Positions 1 through 11,530 of a DNA stretch of 64,000 nucleotides are shown here, one piece after another. The notes under the pieces are model-generated. The model saw only the letters and a program-made list of their open reading frames with translations, made no database searches and was not told where the DNA came from. Within the stretch, counting starts at the first letter, position 1. Each line of letters begins with the position of its first letter. The stretch spans positions 45,486,276 to 45,550,275 of the forward strand of contig CM070569.1 in assembly GCA_036346355.1 (NCBI GenBank). The letters run 5' to 3'. Position numbers and translations under genes: made by a program. The DNA is from Rhipidocladum racemiflorum. Lineage: Eukaryota > Streptophyta > Magnoliopsida > Poales > Poaceae.

Positions 1-495
1 ACCGGAGGTGATCCTGATGCTATTACCCAAGCCCAATGGAGACCACCCTACGAACGTCCAACGACTCGACAACAACCCCGGTATTCCCCCGGTATGCGAT
101 CCGAAACTCGCCCAGGATCCCCACATACCGGTTCCCAAGTTATATCACAACAGTTCCCACAAAGGGGCATCGGGCCCAAACTCACTACCAGAGACGCACG
201 AAACGCGGAAACAACAAAACACACATGGCACACGGAAGCCCAAAGGACGACCAAACAAACAGGAAGCGAAGAGCCGACAGGCTCCAATACAGAAATAAAA
301 GTGCAATAGTTTACAAAAGTAAAGCCGACTATCCTATACAACAAAAGTAAAACACCCCGGAAGTGTCATGCCCTGAACACCTCCGGGCGCACACACGCAA
401 CGGCCTCTACTCGGTGCCTCGCCACCGATAGGCGGTAGGGGCGAGAACTCACACCCCTCTGGATCCTCACCGCAAAACCACAAAGCGTAAGCTTT

Positions 496-512
496 GAGTA
501 CGGAAGGTACTC
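496..512 (-). other. GAGTAC-N5-GTACTC hairpin in LTR
   Basis: A perfect 6-bp inverted repeat (GAGTAC and GTACTC) with a 5-nt loop. On the minus strand it is preceded by AAGACTTGC, as in the other chromovirus-like LTRs of this window. It lies in the downstream (R/U5) part of the LTR. Confidence 0.6.
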
Positions 513-1724
513 GCAAGTCTTACAGTGGTCCATATATGACCGACTCCAAAGGACATGCATTTGGATGTAGCAAAACCAGTTTGAAGGTAAAAGTGCGAAA
601 GCTTAACATTTGTTATATTAATTACCTAACTACTCAATTCACAATTTAGCAGTTGTAACAGCGCCTACTTCTGAAAATGAAGTTGCAATCATTAATTCAC
701 AACAATTAATCTCAACACCAATTTATGTGGGCTCAAGCTCGGCGGCGAACCTCGGTTCAAGTTCTTACTACGTGATTTGTGCGATGAAAGAGCTTGCTCA
801 TATCCGAGCGCGGCAATTCGAATCGCTTATTTAACCTGCAGGAAGCATTGATCGCACGACACTTACCACAAGGGCCTAGTGTCAACCCCTCCCAATCATA
901 CCCAATCATTGAAGCGTCCTCTTGTGGCCGAAAACCTAGCACCCCTCGAAAGCCCCAAGCCCGGCTTGGCGCTCGAGAGTCGACCTAAGCCTCGCCCTCA
1001 ACCACGTCCAACCACGAGGAAGTTACGGTCCATCGATTCCGTATGAGAGAAAGAGTGGCTTACCGTACCATAATCGGGCATGCGACCAACCGGGTGTGCT
1101 CGATCAAAGGGCAACCATCGAATCGGTCCTTAATCGACTCAGACGGGGCTACACATTTGAGTCTCCATACTCAAATGAACCAACTCCCGCCGGTCCACAA
1201 TTTATCAATTACAACTCATAAACATACCCATTCCAATCCATCATGTGTGAAGTGAAACAATTGTTAATAATCACAAGCGGAGAACCATCCCCACTTGGCC
1301 CAACCCAACATCTAAGCAAAACTAAGCGTAGACTCGTTACAATTACCCATATTTTGGTTCCGAAGAGTGTTCCACAAATTCAAGGAGTGTATGTGCAGCA
1401 ATTAGGTTCTAACCCTGTTCCCACCATTCAACTCCTAATGCATACTTAATCGACTAAATAAGCAATTTAATTCTCTAAGATAAAATCATATAATGGGGTA
1501 AATATGCTTAGGTGCTTGCCTTGTTCTTCTGGCGGTGGATCGGCGATTTGCCCCTCGGCAACTCCCTCAACCACGGCCACGTCAGTCGCCGCGGGATCGT
1601 TTCTCTACACGAGTACAATGCATAATTAAAATGCATGCAATGCATATGAATGAAGTACAACTGAAAACCCCGAAGAAATAACGCATAGCCGGACAACTCG
1701 ACTCAACCGACAGACCAATTAACC

Positions 1725-1850
1725 CGGACAGTCAGGGTATTTGATCCGGACTCTCGGACAATCCGGACTCTCCGGCCCATTCGGTCCGGATACTCGGGCA
1801 GAGCGGACACTCGGACGGGTGTCAGGACACTCCGGACTGGCGAAGTTTTA
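1725..1850. repeat. CCGGAC-rich repeat cluster, downstream of TATA
   Basis: Several degenerate copies of TCCGGACTCTCCGG-like units, for example around 1748-1775 and 1785-1845. It is less regular than the cluster at 2461-2672 and lies 600-720 bp downstream of the TATA box in the sense of LTR transcription (minus strand). Confidence 0.6.
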
Positions 1851-2444
1851 CCCAATAACTCGACGGATCGAGGTGCCGCCAAGTCCAACGGCATCACGGG
1901 ACCCGATCTATGACTTTCCTACACGTGGCAAGGCCGAAGAAGCTTATAGCTAACCCAACTCCACGAGGAACGACACTAGCCCATGAAACCACTAACCAAC
2001 TCCAAACGACCCTTGGATCGGCGCTACTACTACCCGATCAACCACACTAGCACCCACATTCATCAATCCAAGCCCCACACTAACCCTAGGATCACTACAC
2101 CCAAAACCCTAGAGCTCAAGATTCAACTCCGAAACTTCAAATCTAAACCTAAGCTCTAACTCCCACCATTGATGACCCTAGAACCCAAGAATCCCACGAA
2201 TCTACTCCCAAGAGAGAGACCTACCTCCAAGGAAGATGGAGGAGAAGCAATGCTTAGGGTGGAGGATGGAGGATGCCGGCTTGAGGAGGAGTTCAGGGAT
2301 GGAGGAGCCGCCGGGGAGGAGCCACGGGAGGGTCCCCGGCCGGTGGAAGCTCGCCGGAGAGGAGCTAGGGTGGAGGAACGAGCTCACACGGGTGGGGAAC
2401 CAAGTGGGGAGAAGAAATGAGGTGGGGAAATCAAGAAACAGGAC

Positions 2445-2451
2445 TTTTATA
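2445..2451 (-). promoter_or_regulatory. TATA box of the left LTR
   Basis: TATAAAA on the minus strand, about 250 bp inside the LTR start and followed by a GC-rich leader. The position fits an LTR core promoter. Confidence 0.6.
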
Positions 2452-2460
2452 CAAAATCCC

Positions 2461-2672
2461 GCACCATCCGGACTCTCCGGACGCTCAACCCGGAGACTCC
2501 GGGTTGGGGTCTTCGGTACAGTCAACCCGGACACTCCGGACATTCAGTCCGGACACTCCGGGTTGGGGCGCTCGGTCAGCCCAATCCGGATACTCCGGAC
2601 ATTTTGTTCGGACATTCCGGGTTGGATCCGGACACTCCGGATGTAGATCCGGATACTCCGGATGTCCCAGCA
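2461..2672. repeat. CCGGA-nnn-TCCGG dyad array in LTR U3
   Basis: About nine imperfect copies of a dyad, CCGGA-(CAC/TAC/CTC)-TCCGG, sometimes followed by GTTGG. The array occupies nearly all of the DNA between the LTR start (2696) and the minus-strand TATA box (2445-2451), which is where an LTR carries its enhancer. Confidence 0.7.
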
Positions 2673-2701
2673 CTTTTCGAACTTGGGGACTTGACACGAG
2701 A

Positions 2702-3910
2702 TGTAAACTGAGATCCTCGATCAGATACTATGATTTTTGGAACTCCGTGAAGACGAACAATATTTTCGAGATAAAACCCAGCAAGTTTATCACCTTGGTA
2801 TGTGGTTTTAACCGGTATAAAATGAGCGACTTTGGTTAACCGATCAACGATAACCCATATGGAATCATGTCCTTTACGGGTCCTAGGTAGACCAGTAATG
2901 AAATCCATACAGATATCGTTCCACTTCCATTTTCGGATTTGAAGATGTTGGAGAAGACCAGCAGGACGTTGATGCTCGGCTTTGACTCACTGACATACAT
3001 CACATTTTGTGACGTATTCAGCAATATCCTTTTTCATGCCGAGCCACCAATAATCCTATCGAAGATCTTGATACATTTTTGTGCTTTCAAGATGAATGAA
3101 TAGAGGTGATTCATGGGATTCTTTTAAGATTAGATCCTTGATTTCATAATCATTGGGAACATAGATTTGTTTCTTGAACAAGAGTATTTCATCTGCACTT
3201 TCAGTGAACTCAGATTCAATACCTTATTTTAACTCTTCTCATATTTTTTGAGATATTTTCATCCTTGAGCTGAGCTGCTTTAATTTGGGTTTTAAGGTTC
3301 GGTTGCATTTGGAGATTAGCAACAAATCCTTCTTTGACGATTCCTAAATTAAGCTTTTGGAATTTTTTTTATAAACTCAGATTGATTGATATGAGTTGAT
3401 ACAGAAATGCAATGAAGCTTGCGGCTTAGAGCATTAGCGATGATATTAGCTTTACTAGGGTGGTAATGAATGCTAAGGTCATAATCTTTTATCAGCTCTA
3501 ACCATCTTTTTTTATTAAGGTCCGGTTGAGTAAAGAAATACTTCAAGCTCTTATGATCTGTATAAATGTTGCATCTATTACTGATAAGGTAATGACGCCA
3601 AATTTTAAGAGTGTGAACAACTGCGGCTAACTCTAAATCATGAGTTGGATAGTTGAGGTCATGAGGTCGTAGTTGTCGAGACACATATGCTACAACTCTC
3701 ATTTCTTGCATTAACATGCAACCAAGGCCATCGTGTGATGTGTCACAATAAACATCGAAGTTCTTATGGACATCAGGTAACACAAGCACTGGGGCTATGG
3801 TTAACCTTTTCTTTAATTCCTGAAAACTTGCTTCACATGTAGGAGTCCATTCAAACTTCTTTTCTTTCTTTAAGAGTTGTATCATAGGTTTGACAATATT
3901 CGCGGTTTGT
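2702..3910 (-). pseudogene. gypsy pol remnant: RNase H and integrase
   Basis: The longest open stretch (3349-3910) encodes the end of the RT/RNase H region, including the motifs YCDTSHDGLG, YTDHKSLKYF and NALSRKLH of Ty3-gypsy RNase H. Between 3349 and 2908 the integrase zinc-finger part is broken by stops and shifts. The core resumes at 2908 with the motifs DFITGLPRTRKG and VSDRGSQFTS, so the first two acidic residues of the DDE triad are present, but the third is lost because the left LTR interrupts the frame at 2696-2702. It is non-functional. Relative to the complete chromovirus the sequence differs by scattered substitutions, so it is a related but separate family. Confidence 0.85.
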
Positions 3911-5201
3911 ATCGCTTGGTTCGGGGTTGGCTCAATGCAGAGGAACAAAAGACAACAAGGTGATTGAGTTCGACCTTTAAATAGAGAGGAGAAGTGGTTC
4001 CCACAAGGTGTACACACGTGACATTGGTGTCGGTCGGAATGCGGCGGTCAAGGTCAAGAATTCATGGTCGCAGCATGGTGAAGGTGCAGTCGTGGCAGAA
4101 GCGTGTCAGAGCGGGGTGTGGAGGCCTAGGGATTTGCAAAATGCGGCAAAGAAGAGGATAAATAGTGAGGCAATTTCAATCAGCCTAAGCTCCGGTGAAT
4201 TTGTGAGAAGGAGAGAAGGGTAGATGGATGAGATGAGGGAGAGAGCTGACAAGTGGGGCCTCGGGTCCACTTATCAGTGAGAGGGATGGAGAGAAAGAGA
4301 GAAGAAGAGCATGCCACATGGGATAAGACACAAAGCAGGACCACATGGCAGTGAAAAGGCTCACGGCTGTTCGGTTGGGCCCCACATGTAAATGAAATAA
4401 AGGCTAAATTCTGATTCATTCCTTCAGGTAGTCCACAAGAATGAATTAACTGAGGGGTCTAGACTCTTCAAGAATTTTTGTAACTTTTAGTTGAAGATCC
4501 TAGATGAGCTATATACCATTTGCAAAAATTTTGGATTCAAATTCATAGTATATTAATTACTAAAATTCTGACAATATGATATGTTCAACTTTTCAAATTT
4601 GGATAATGATTTAATTGAGGGATCAAATAAACTTATTAATTTTTTATATTTTTACAAAAGATTTTAATTGATATCAAAGTTATCCCATAAAAATGTCAAC
4701 TTAAAAAATATATTATTTATTTTCTAATAAATGTTTTACTCTAATTTACAAATTTTCGAAACTAGAATAAATAAATTGGGATGCATACTGAATTTTACTA
4801 TTAATTTTCACCAATTTTTCCAGAGATGAATAATGTTATAAAGATCTTATGGTAAAAAATTGAGCTACATAAAAGCTAACTAAAAATTTACATAAAATCT
4901 TTTACTATACTCATCAGAGTCAAAACATATTAATAAAATTAATCATTTCACTAAATTAATGGTTTCACACTAATATTGACCAACTAAGATGTGTATCCAG
5001 AGGGTTCTAGGGCTTTTATAGCATTTTGAAGATTTTTAGCATATTTTTACTTTTTACCATTATCTTTTTTAATTCCAAAATTCAATTACTTTTTAACAAG
5101 AAAATCACCAAGAAGCATTTAAATAACAGTAAGTTCAATAATAAATCAAATACACATTTTAATATTGTATTTTTATTCCTCATTGAATTTTGGGATGTTA
5201 C
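3903..5201 (-). repeat. 5' part of LTR of the deleted gypsy element
   Basis: It starts TGTAACATCC on the minus strand, the same ten bases as the LTRs of the complete chromovirus, but diverges after that. It is AT-rich from 4420 to 5200 and more GC-rich around the promoter. The LTR is truncated at the deletion junction near 3903-3925, so its R/U5 portion with the hairpin seen in related LTRs is absent. Confidence 0.6.
3974..3983 (-). promoter_or_regulatory. TATA-like box of minus-strand gypsy LTR
   Basis: CTATTTAAAG on the minus strand, placed as the TATA boxes of the other LTRs are, upstream of the internal deletion. Confidence 0.4.
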
Positions 5202-5718
5202 ATAAGCGCTACTAGAGTACTTATGTATATTGCGAATTGCACAAGGTCTGATATTGCATTCGCTGTAAATTTGTTATCAAGACACTGTGCAAAGCCAACT
5301 AGAAGGGATTGGGCTGATGTCAAGACTTTACTCAGATACTCCCAAGGTACTTAAGATCTTGGATTGTTTTTTCCAGAAGAACTAAGACATAACCATGATG
5401 GATATATAAATGTTGGTTATCTGTTTGATCCCAACAGTGTCAAATCTAAGACTAATTTTGTGTTTCTCTGCAATGGTTCAGCCATTTCTTAACGGTCTTT
5501 TAAGCAGACCTTGGTAGTTAATTCGACCAACCACTCAGAGATTATAGCTTGTTATGAAGCCTCACGTGAGTGTGTTTGGCTGATACGTGTAATTAACCAT
5601 ATCCAGATGTCATATGCTCTTAATATCATCGATACCACATAATTATCCATGAAGATAATACTGCTTGTGTTGCACAAATGCAAATGGGTTATGTAAAGAG
5701 CAATATCATGAAGCATAT
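5202..5718 (+). pseudogene. Ty1-copia RT/RNase H fragment, left part
   Basis: The plus-strand frame, with in-frame stops, encodes the end of a copia reverse transcriptase and most of RNase H: YIANCTRSDIAFAVN, then a segment matching the usual GYLFDP and SKTNFVF region, then STNHSEI and ASRECVWL. It stops at the CATAT target duplication (5714-5718) where the chromovirus inserted. The frame continues at 20661 after the insertion. The upstream gag, integrase and 5' LTR are not in the window; the minus-strand gypsy LTR abuts it at 5202. Confidence 0.8.
5714..5718. repeat. Target-site duplication CATAT, left copy
   Basis: CATAT directly before LTR start TGTAAC at 5719. It is repeated at 20661-20665 after the LTR end CTCACA. 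Removing one copy plus the element restores an uninterrupted copia reading frame across the site. Confidence 0.95.
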
Positions 5719-7021
5719 TGTAACATCCTCAAATTTATAAATATCAAAAATCCAATATTAAAAAGTGAACTCATTTTATTGTTGCATTTTATGCTTGATG
5801 TGTGCAAATTATTGTTTTTGATTGAGTGATTTAGTGATTAATGGAATAAAATAAAAGAAGGAAAAAGAGAAAATATTAATTGGTAAAGTGGTTAGAAATG
5901 AAAATTTCCTTAGTAAATTTTACATCAGGCCTTGGACAACCCTATAATCGTCCTTAGTTGGTCAAGAGACCATATGGAGGTATTTAAGTATTGAGAAAAC
6001 CATTTTAAATTAATATCTCTATCTCTGTCCAGACCAATGTCAGAATTGTGGAGAAAGACGTGTTGCATTTTAGACCTTAGGATTTTTACCATGTCATCTT
6101 GGCTACCTTAACTTCATCCACAAAAATCTGCAAAAATTTATAAGTAGTTTAACTATTGATTCCCAATTAAATAACACAGAATTGGAATTCTGCAGAAACT
6201 AGTAAAAGAATTTTAGAAAAATAAATGTTATGATTTTAGTTCTGAAATTTTTATGGTAGATCCCTGGTAAATAACCACACTCTCAATAAAAATTTCAAAA
6301 ATTAATATGTTAGTTTATGTCTCTAATAAAATCAAAAACCGAGCTGTCTTTTCTGTGTCTTTGGCATTGTCAGAATTTTAATAAAATATATATATGAGAT
6401 AATCACTCGAAATTTTTACTATAGGTAAATAACTTGTTCAGGATTCATAGTTAAAAGTTTCAAAAATACTTAGCTAGGAGAAGTGCCCTGATTAAATGAA
6501 TCTTTGGAGAGCTGCCAAATACGTTGAACCCTTTTCCTCTTTTCCCTTTGGCTGACATGTGGGCCAACCTTCATTAATGTGTGTCAGACCAGCCCCCCTT
6601 TGCCCCCATTCGCTGACCAGTGGGCCCTCTTCTCCTTGGGACCCAACCTGGCAGGAGTACCCCACTTCCTTCTTTGTTTCGCTGACATTTGGGCCCTTTC
6701 CCTGGCCGGTCCCACCTGTCATTGCTTGCCTCACCTCCTCTCCATCTCTCTCTGTCGCGTGGGGTCGGGACCCACTCGTCAGGGCCTTCTTCTTCCTTTC
6801 GCTCCTCTCTGCTCGTGCGTGGCCGAAGCAACCGGAGCCGGTGCACCGCCTCTGGCCTTCCCTCTCTGACATCGCCTGGCTTAGCTCCAAGGCCTCCACG
6901 TCGCCCTCCCTCTGACACCATCGCCACCTCTCCCAGCCGGCCATACCTTCCCCTGTGGAGAGCCGCCAAAACCTAGCCGAGTTCACACCGTGGCCGAGCT
7001 TATCTACCGCCTCAATCCGGC

Positions 7022-7028
7022 TATAAAA
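7022..7028 (+). promoter_or_regulatory. TATA box, 5' LTR
   Basis: TATAAAA in the context GGCTATAAAAGGGCACG. The same context recurs in the 3' LTR. It is the probable core promoter for the genomic transcript. Confidence 0.7.
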
Positions 7029-9864
7029 GGGCACGTTGGGATCACATTTGTGTTGTGCCTCCTTCCCCTATGTCATTCACCATCCAATCCTCCTCAGAGC
7101 CGAGAAACTGCTCTTCTTCTCCGTCTCCGACCGAACCACTACGGCCATCAATCTTCAAGCAAATTCGTTGCATACACATCCATTCCCAAATTCCTTCTAG
7201 CTGAAGCATCTACATAATCCTGCGAACAAAACCCCTCGGTCAATCCAACCGGAGAACCACCGTAGCCTTCCCTCCACGCGCGCCCCTCGTCTCCAACCCG
7301 TGATGCCGACAACACTCCTCGAGGCTCTATCCGCACGGTGAGATATCATAACGCATCCATGGACCATGAGAATGCTTAACCATCCACTAATCGAACCCCT
7401 TAATGTCTAACTTGCCGTCGCACCAAGTCCGGTAGTGAACCGCCGCCGTCGCTGTCAGCGGGACTAACCGTCGCCGTCGATCTCCTTTTGAACTGTCCCG
7501 AGACTCACCTTGAAGTGTTGGATCTCCTCGCGAGACCCACTCCACCGCTCGGCCTTGTCTACGCCGGGCGAGCTCGAAGCCATGAGCCTACGCCTTGAGC
7601 CACGCCGGCCCGGCCCCACCGCGGTGTCTTAGCCTGGTTCGAACGAATCCAGCGCGCGAAATTGAGAAAATACGCTTCCATGCATTGAAAGCGTATTTTC
7701 TAATTTCCCTGGATTTATTCAAACCGAGCGCTTTAAACATGTATAACTTTTAATCTACAAGACCAAAACAAGTAAAACCAGTTTCTAAATTCTTTATAAA
7801 TCCTCTAGTTTCATAATATGCAAAAACATTTGAAACTTGTTTAGGAATTTAAATCTGTTTTGAATTTAAAGTTTGAAATTTGATTATGTTCCATGTAGGG
7901 TTTTTGCAAACTAAGTTCAAATTAAGTAAAACTAATTTTATTTGAATCCTTACATCAAGTAATGTCCAAATATGTGATTAGATTCAAAGTTGTAGTTGAA
8001 TTGTGAAATTTTCCTAGTAGGATTCAATTTAATGCCTAAATTTGATATAATTGCTATAACTTACTCAAAAATGGTCCAAAATGAATGAAACTTGTTTCTT
8101 TGCGCTCATTACACTAATTAGGATTAGATGATAAGATGAAAGTTAGGTTGCACCATGTACTTTCATTAAATATGATTAGGATTTCTTTCCATGCTAATTC
8201 ATATTAGTACAATTGGTCATACACACTGGAAATGAACTTTGTTAAATTTAATTCTACAATCTTAGCTTCCTGAATTCGTAAATTAAAATAAAATAATACA
8301 TAAAGAAAAGTAGCCGTGTTGTATGCCCTTAAGCTTTAATCTTTAGACCGAAACCATATAATTTGGCTAATACATGAAATGATGATTGAAGTGAATGCTA
8401 TCATTGGTTGATTTGAATCGATTCCATTTGAATCCTTCAATTGCTATCCTTGTTGTTATGTATTTGCTTCTTTTGTCGATATTGAAGTATTTCATTTGCT
8501 ATGTTCTTAATCGACGTATAGACGCGAGACTACCGACTTCGCTATCGGCGACATCGATCCAAATTACGCCGAGTAGAGGAGCAAGGCAAGCACCCCTTTG
8601 ATCATTCTTGAACCCAGATTTTACAACCGGATAAAATGTGATTAAGAATCTTAAGCATGTTTATATTCTAACTATCTATTTCAAGCTCTTGGTAGTTATA
8701 ACCCAATGTTGATATATTGTCTTAATCATATCAACATAAACCCCATGATAACCATAGGAATGGATACTCAATTAAAAGATGGGCTATAACGAATATTAAT
8801 TGCATCCGCTTAGCAATACTAGAATGATACGTTGACATTTACACCCACACACTTTTCCTTATGAAATCTTTTATGGTTTATTTAAGCAGTAAAGGATCTT
8901 GGTAGTTTGATAAAAATGAAAATAAAACTACGGTTTTGGCGTGGGTGATTATTGGCAATAGCGGTTGTACATGTTTTAACGTGTGCGTAGTTAGGTGGAG
9001 TATCGCCCATGTCACTTTAAGGACCGAGCGTAGTGTTGCATGATCCAAGTATAACCGTACATCCACAAATCTGTAATGGGACAGTCTTAACTTATTAAAT
9101 TATTTGAGAATTAGCTTTGCACATTGGTAGGCGGTTGTAGCACGGGCATTCCGAGATAGGTTTGCTTTCGAGGAGGTGTCATCACCGAGGTGTTGGCATC
9201 TGCCCGTTATGTGATGTACGCTTTGGCTATGAATTGGGGCTGTTGTTGTACCATTTGAGCCGCGGGCTCTGAATACTATTGCTTCACCGTTTGTTTGCTT
9301 CCATCATAGTCAGGGGTAACGTCATTGGGCTAGTGCAAAGTTAAGGTTCAAGTAATCGAACAGTTTCGTTATGAACTCCTCGCGGACATACCAAAGGAAG
9401 TGTGTCTTATAGCTTGCAAAAAGGGAGAACATATCTTGTGGGTAAAGCAGTACAAACTCTGCAGAGTCTAAAACTATTCGAATAGCCGTATCCACGGTCA
9501 TGGATGACTTGGCGAATTGACACTAGTTAGCTGCTTCTGTTTTCAAAAACCTTTGATTAAATGATTCGAGAAATGGTTTACACCCCTTTAATGTCACTTA
9601 TGGTTACATTTGTTCATATAAGACCATGGAGGGTCTTTTCCGTTAATTTACTCACAAAGGGCCGTGAGTAGATTGTTATATTTCATCTTATTACTTGTTA
9701 TTTGAATTACTTATTAAACTGTTTTAAATTTCTAGTTATGCTTTCCATTATTACTCAGTATTACTTCATTCAAATTTTCCGCTTTATGCAAAACAACCGT
9801 AGAGACCCACTTTCTATTTCAGCCTGCATATATTCCAGGAATTGCATACACTACAAAGTCTTGC

Positions 9865-9880
9865 GAGTACCAACGTACTC
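9865..9880 (+). other. GAGTAC-N4-GTACTC hairpin, 5' LTR
   Basis: A perfect 6-bp stem with the loop CAAC, preceded by AAGTCTTGC, about 340 bp before the LTR end. It occurs at the same place in the 3' LTR and in three other LTR segments of the window. Confidence 0.65.
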
Positions 9881-10220
9881 AACTTGCTTCAACAATGTTT
9901 TTAGGTGAAGAACAAGATTACCCTGTTGACGATAACAATAATGAAGATCTCGTAAATTGTGGTGACGACTGCTCTCTCTAGGTTCATCTCGTCTGTTGCC
10001 TGTGAAGTTTGGGTTTAGAAGGCAAGCAGTGAGACATGTTTTTATTGCTTCTTTTGGTATTGTAATGAACTCTTATTATAATAAAAGTTGAACTTGTGTG
10101 TGGCTGTAATTTCCAAATTGTGTTTGTCTTGCGCCACCATCGATCATGGGAATGGCACAGGATGCACTTAAAGAACCTCATATTTATGTTATTCTTCGAC
10201 ATAAAGCGAGGGTCTCACGA

Positions 10221-10236
10221 TTTATTATCGAGCCAT
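10221..10236 (+). other. Primer-binding site, degenerate (initiator tRNA-Met type)
   Basis: TTTATTATCGAGCC directly follows the 5' LTR. It matches the usual plant TGGTATCAGAGCC site with two substitutions and one missing base. Its position immediately after the LTR supports the assignment. As written it would prime poorly. Confidence 0.6.
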
Positions 10237-10458
10237 GCAGACTGTAGGTGAACCTTAGATAGAATGGACGATAGTATAATTTAAAAACCTTAAAGTAGAC
10301 AAATTTTATGATCAGAAATATTAAATTTGCTATATCTGTTATTAATCTTCCCTTGATATAAACATTGGAAATGCTCTTATTATTATGTATAAATCTGTTC
10401 CTTTCAAAAAATTTATATTTACTTTGTATTAAAATACTAATTTCTTATCAACTCTGAG

Positions 10459-11162
10459 ATGGACATGATTTTGCCTTTCCATGATTCCAACCATCGGGAG
10501 GATGATGGAATGATGGGAGTCCTGGCTCGGTTAATGGATTACGCTGGTTACGAGGAGAACCCTCGTTATATCGTATTCCATGCTATACTTAGCCGATCGG
10601 CGACAGTGGAGTACGCGCCGACGACTCCATATCCTGCCGAGCTCTTTATGACGAAGGAGAACGTTCTTTGAAGGCTTTGGTTCAACCATGACGGATGCAA
10701 TGAATGAGGCCGCCTATCGACTATCGTTCGACTCCGCCATGCCCTTCTGAACTTGGCCCAACATATCGCCTTTATCCTTGTCGCCCACCTATTGGAGGAA
10801 CTTCCTACATTAGTCCTGATGGAATCCGCAATAAGAGCCTTCATCATCTTGTAGATTTTGCAAACGCTTCCGATAAACACCACCGCTCGATGGCAGCAGA
10901 GTTGGTCCAAGCTCGCCGTCGAATAGCGCACCTCGAAGGAACCATTACCTCTTATGAAGCATTAGGACTTACCCCACAGCCAGTGTCAAATCCACAACCC
11001 GAAGTTCCCTATACTCAGGAAAACACTATACCAACGAACCTACTAGCACCCATCAACCAATATCAGGAGGCTAATCCCACTATCTCCATAGAAAGCTCTT
11101 CAAATTTACCCCAGGATCCAGGATCGGGTAATGACGCTTGGGCATTAGGCGATTTAGTATAA
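10459..11162 (+). pseudogene. Pre-gag reading frame of unknown function, frameshifted
   Basis: Between the primer site and gag there is a coding-looking segment. An open frame starts at ATG 10459 and ends at 10671; coding character then appears to move to a second frame near 10665 and a third near 10745, where it stays open to the stop at 11162. The last part contains a helix-rich segment with alternating charges (AAELVQARRRIAHLEGT) that could form a coiled coil, followed by a Pro/Ser/Asn-rich tail. I recall comparable reading frames upstream of gag in some grass chromoviruses, but know no function. It could be an accessory protein or a remnant of captured sequence. Confidence 0.5.
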
Positions 11163-11530
11163 GTCGCTAGGGTTAGAAGAATCACTAGTTACCCTATCAA
11201 TATGTAGTAGTGATGGACAAGCAGGTCTTTTGGTTGTAAAAATTATATGGTTTGAATAAAGAGCTTTTGCTGTTTTTTTTGTGTGTGCTTTTGGTTCTTT
11301 CTCATAATTGTTTAATGTTCTTTTTGTCTTCGCATTAATGTGATCCTTTGTATTAACAATATAACATAACAACTCGCACCTTTCTTTTTAATGAATTTCT
11401 TTAAGAATAATAAAATTTTAAGGAATGAAATGTTTCCTTGTGACCAATAGAGTTTGAATTGAATCTTTCAAATTGCTAGCTTAACCATCTAATCAATATT
11501 TTACCTCTTCATCGGAATTGGAATTTCAGG

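Larger units (their letters stand above)
1..2696 (-). mobile_element. Long LTR of a chromovirus-like gypsy element, cut by window start
   Basis: Read on the minus strand this segment starts with TGTCAAG at 2696, directly after integrase sequence of another element, and runs off the left edge of the window, so the LTR is at least 2.7 kb. It has a TATA box about 250 bp from its start (2445-2451), arrays of CCGGA repeats on either side, a GC-rich leader, and near its far end a GAGTAC hairpin like the one in the complete chromovirus at 5719-20660. The bases CGAGA (2697-2701) next to the terminus could be the target duplication, but the partner lies outside the window. No coding sequence is visible; short open frames here are chance. 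It may be a solo LTR or the 5' LTR of a whole element. Confidence 0.7.
2697..5201 (-). mobile_element. Minus-strand gypsy element with internal deletion
   Basis: From right to left the minus strand reads: LTR start TGTAACATCCC at 5201, U3 with a TATA-like CTATTTAAAG at 3974-3983, then at about 3903-3925 a direct switch into the end of reverse transcriptase/RNase H, then integrase, which stops at 2702 where the left LTR has inserted. Gag, protease and most of reverse transcriptase are missing. The right end abuts copia RNase H sequence, which suggests this element inserted into the copia copy; the left partner of that junction is outside the window. The protein is close in sequence to the complete chromovirus at 5719-20660. 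Confidence 0.75.
5719..10220 (+). repeat. 5' LTR of the chromovirus
   Basis: Starts TGTAACATCC and ends CTCACGA, where the 3' LTR ends CTCACA, so one G looks inserted at the terminus. It consists of an AT-rich first 760 bp, a GC-rich block (about 6540-7640) around the promoter, then AT-rich sequence to the end. Long open frames at 6490-7034 lie inside this block, are repeated in the other LTR, show no protein family, and are not called as genes. Differences from the 3' LTR are mostly small clustered indels. Confidence 0.95.

Noticed and set aside
2461..2672. Regular repeats considered as a CRISPR array
   Set aside because: Units are short dyads without unique spacers, inside an LTR in a eukaryotic genome.
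6492..7034. 180-residue minus-strand open frame, repeated at 16903-17394
   Set aside because: It lies in the GC-rich promoter block of both chromovirus LTRs, has biased composition, no family resemblance, and is disrupted between the two copies.
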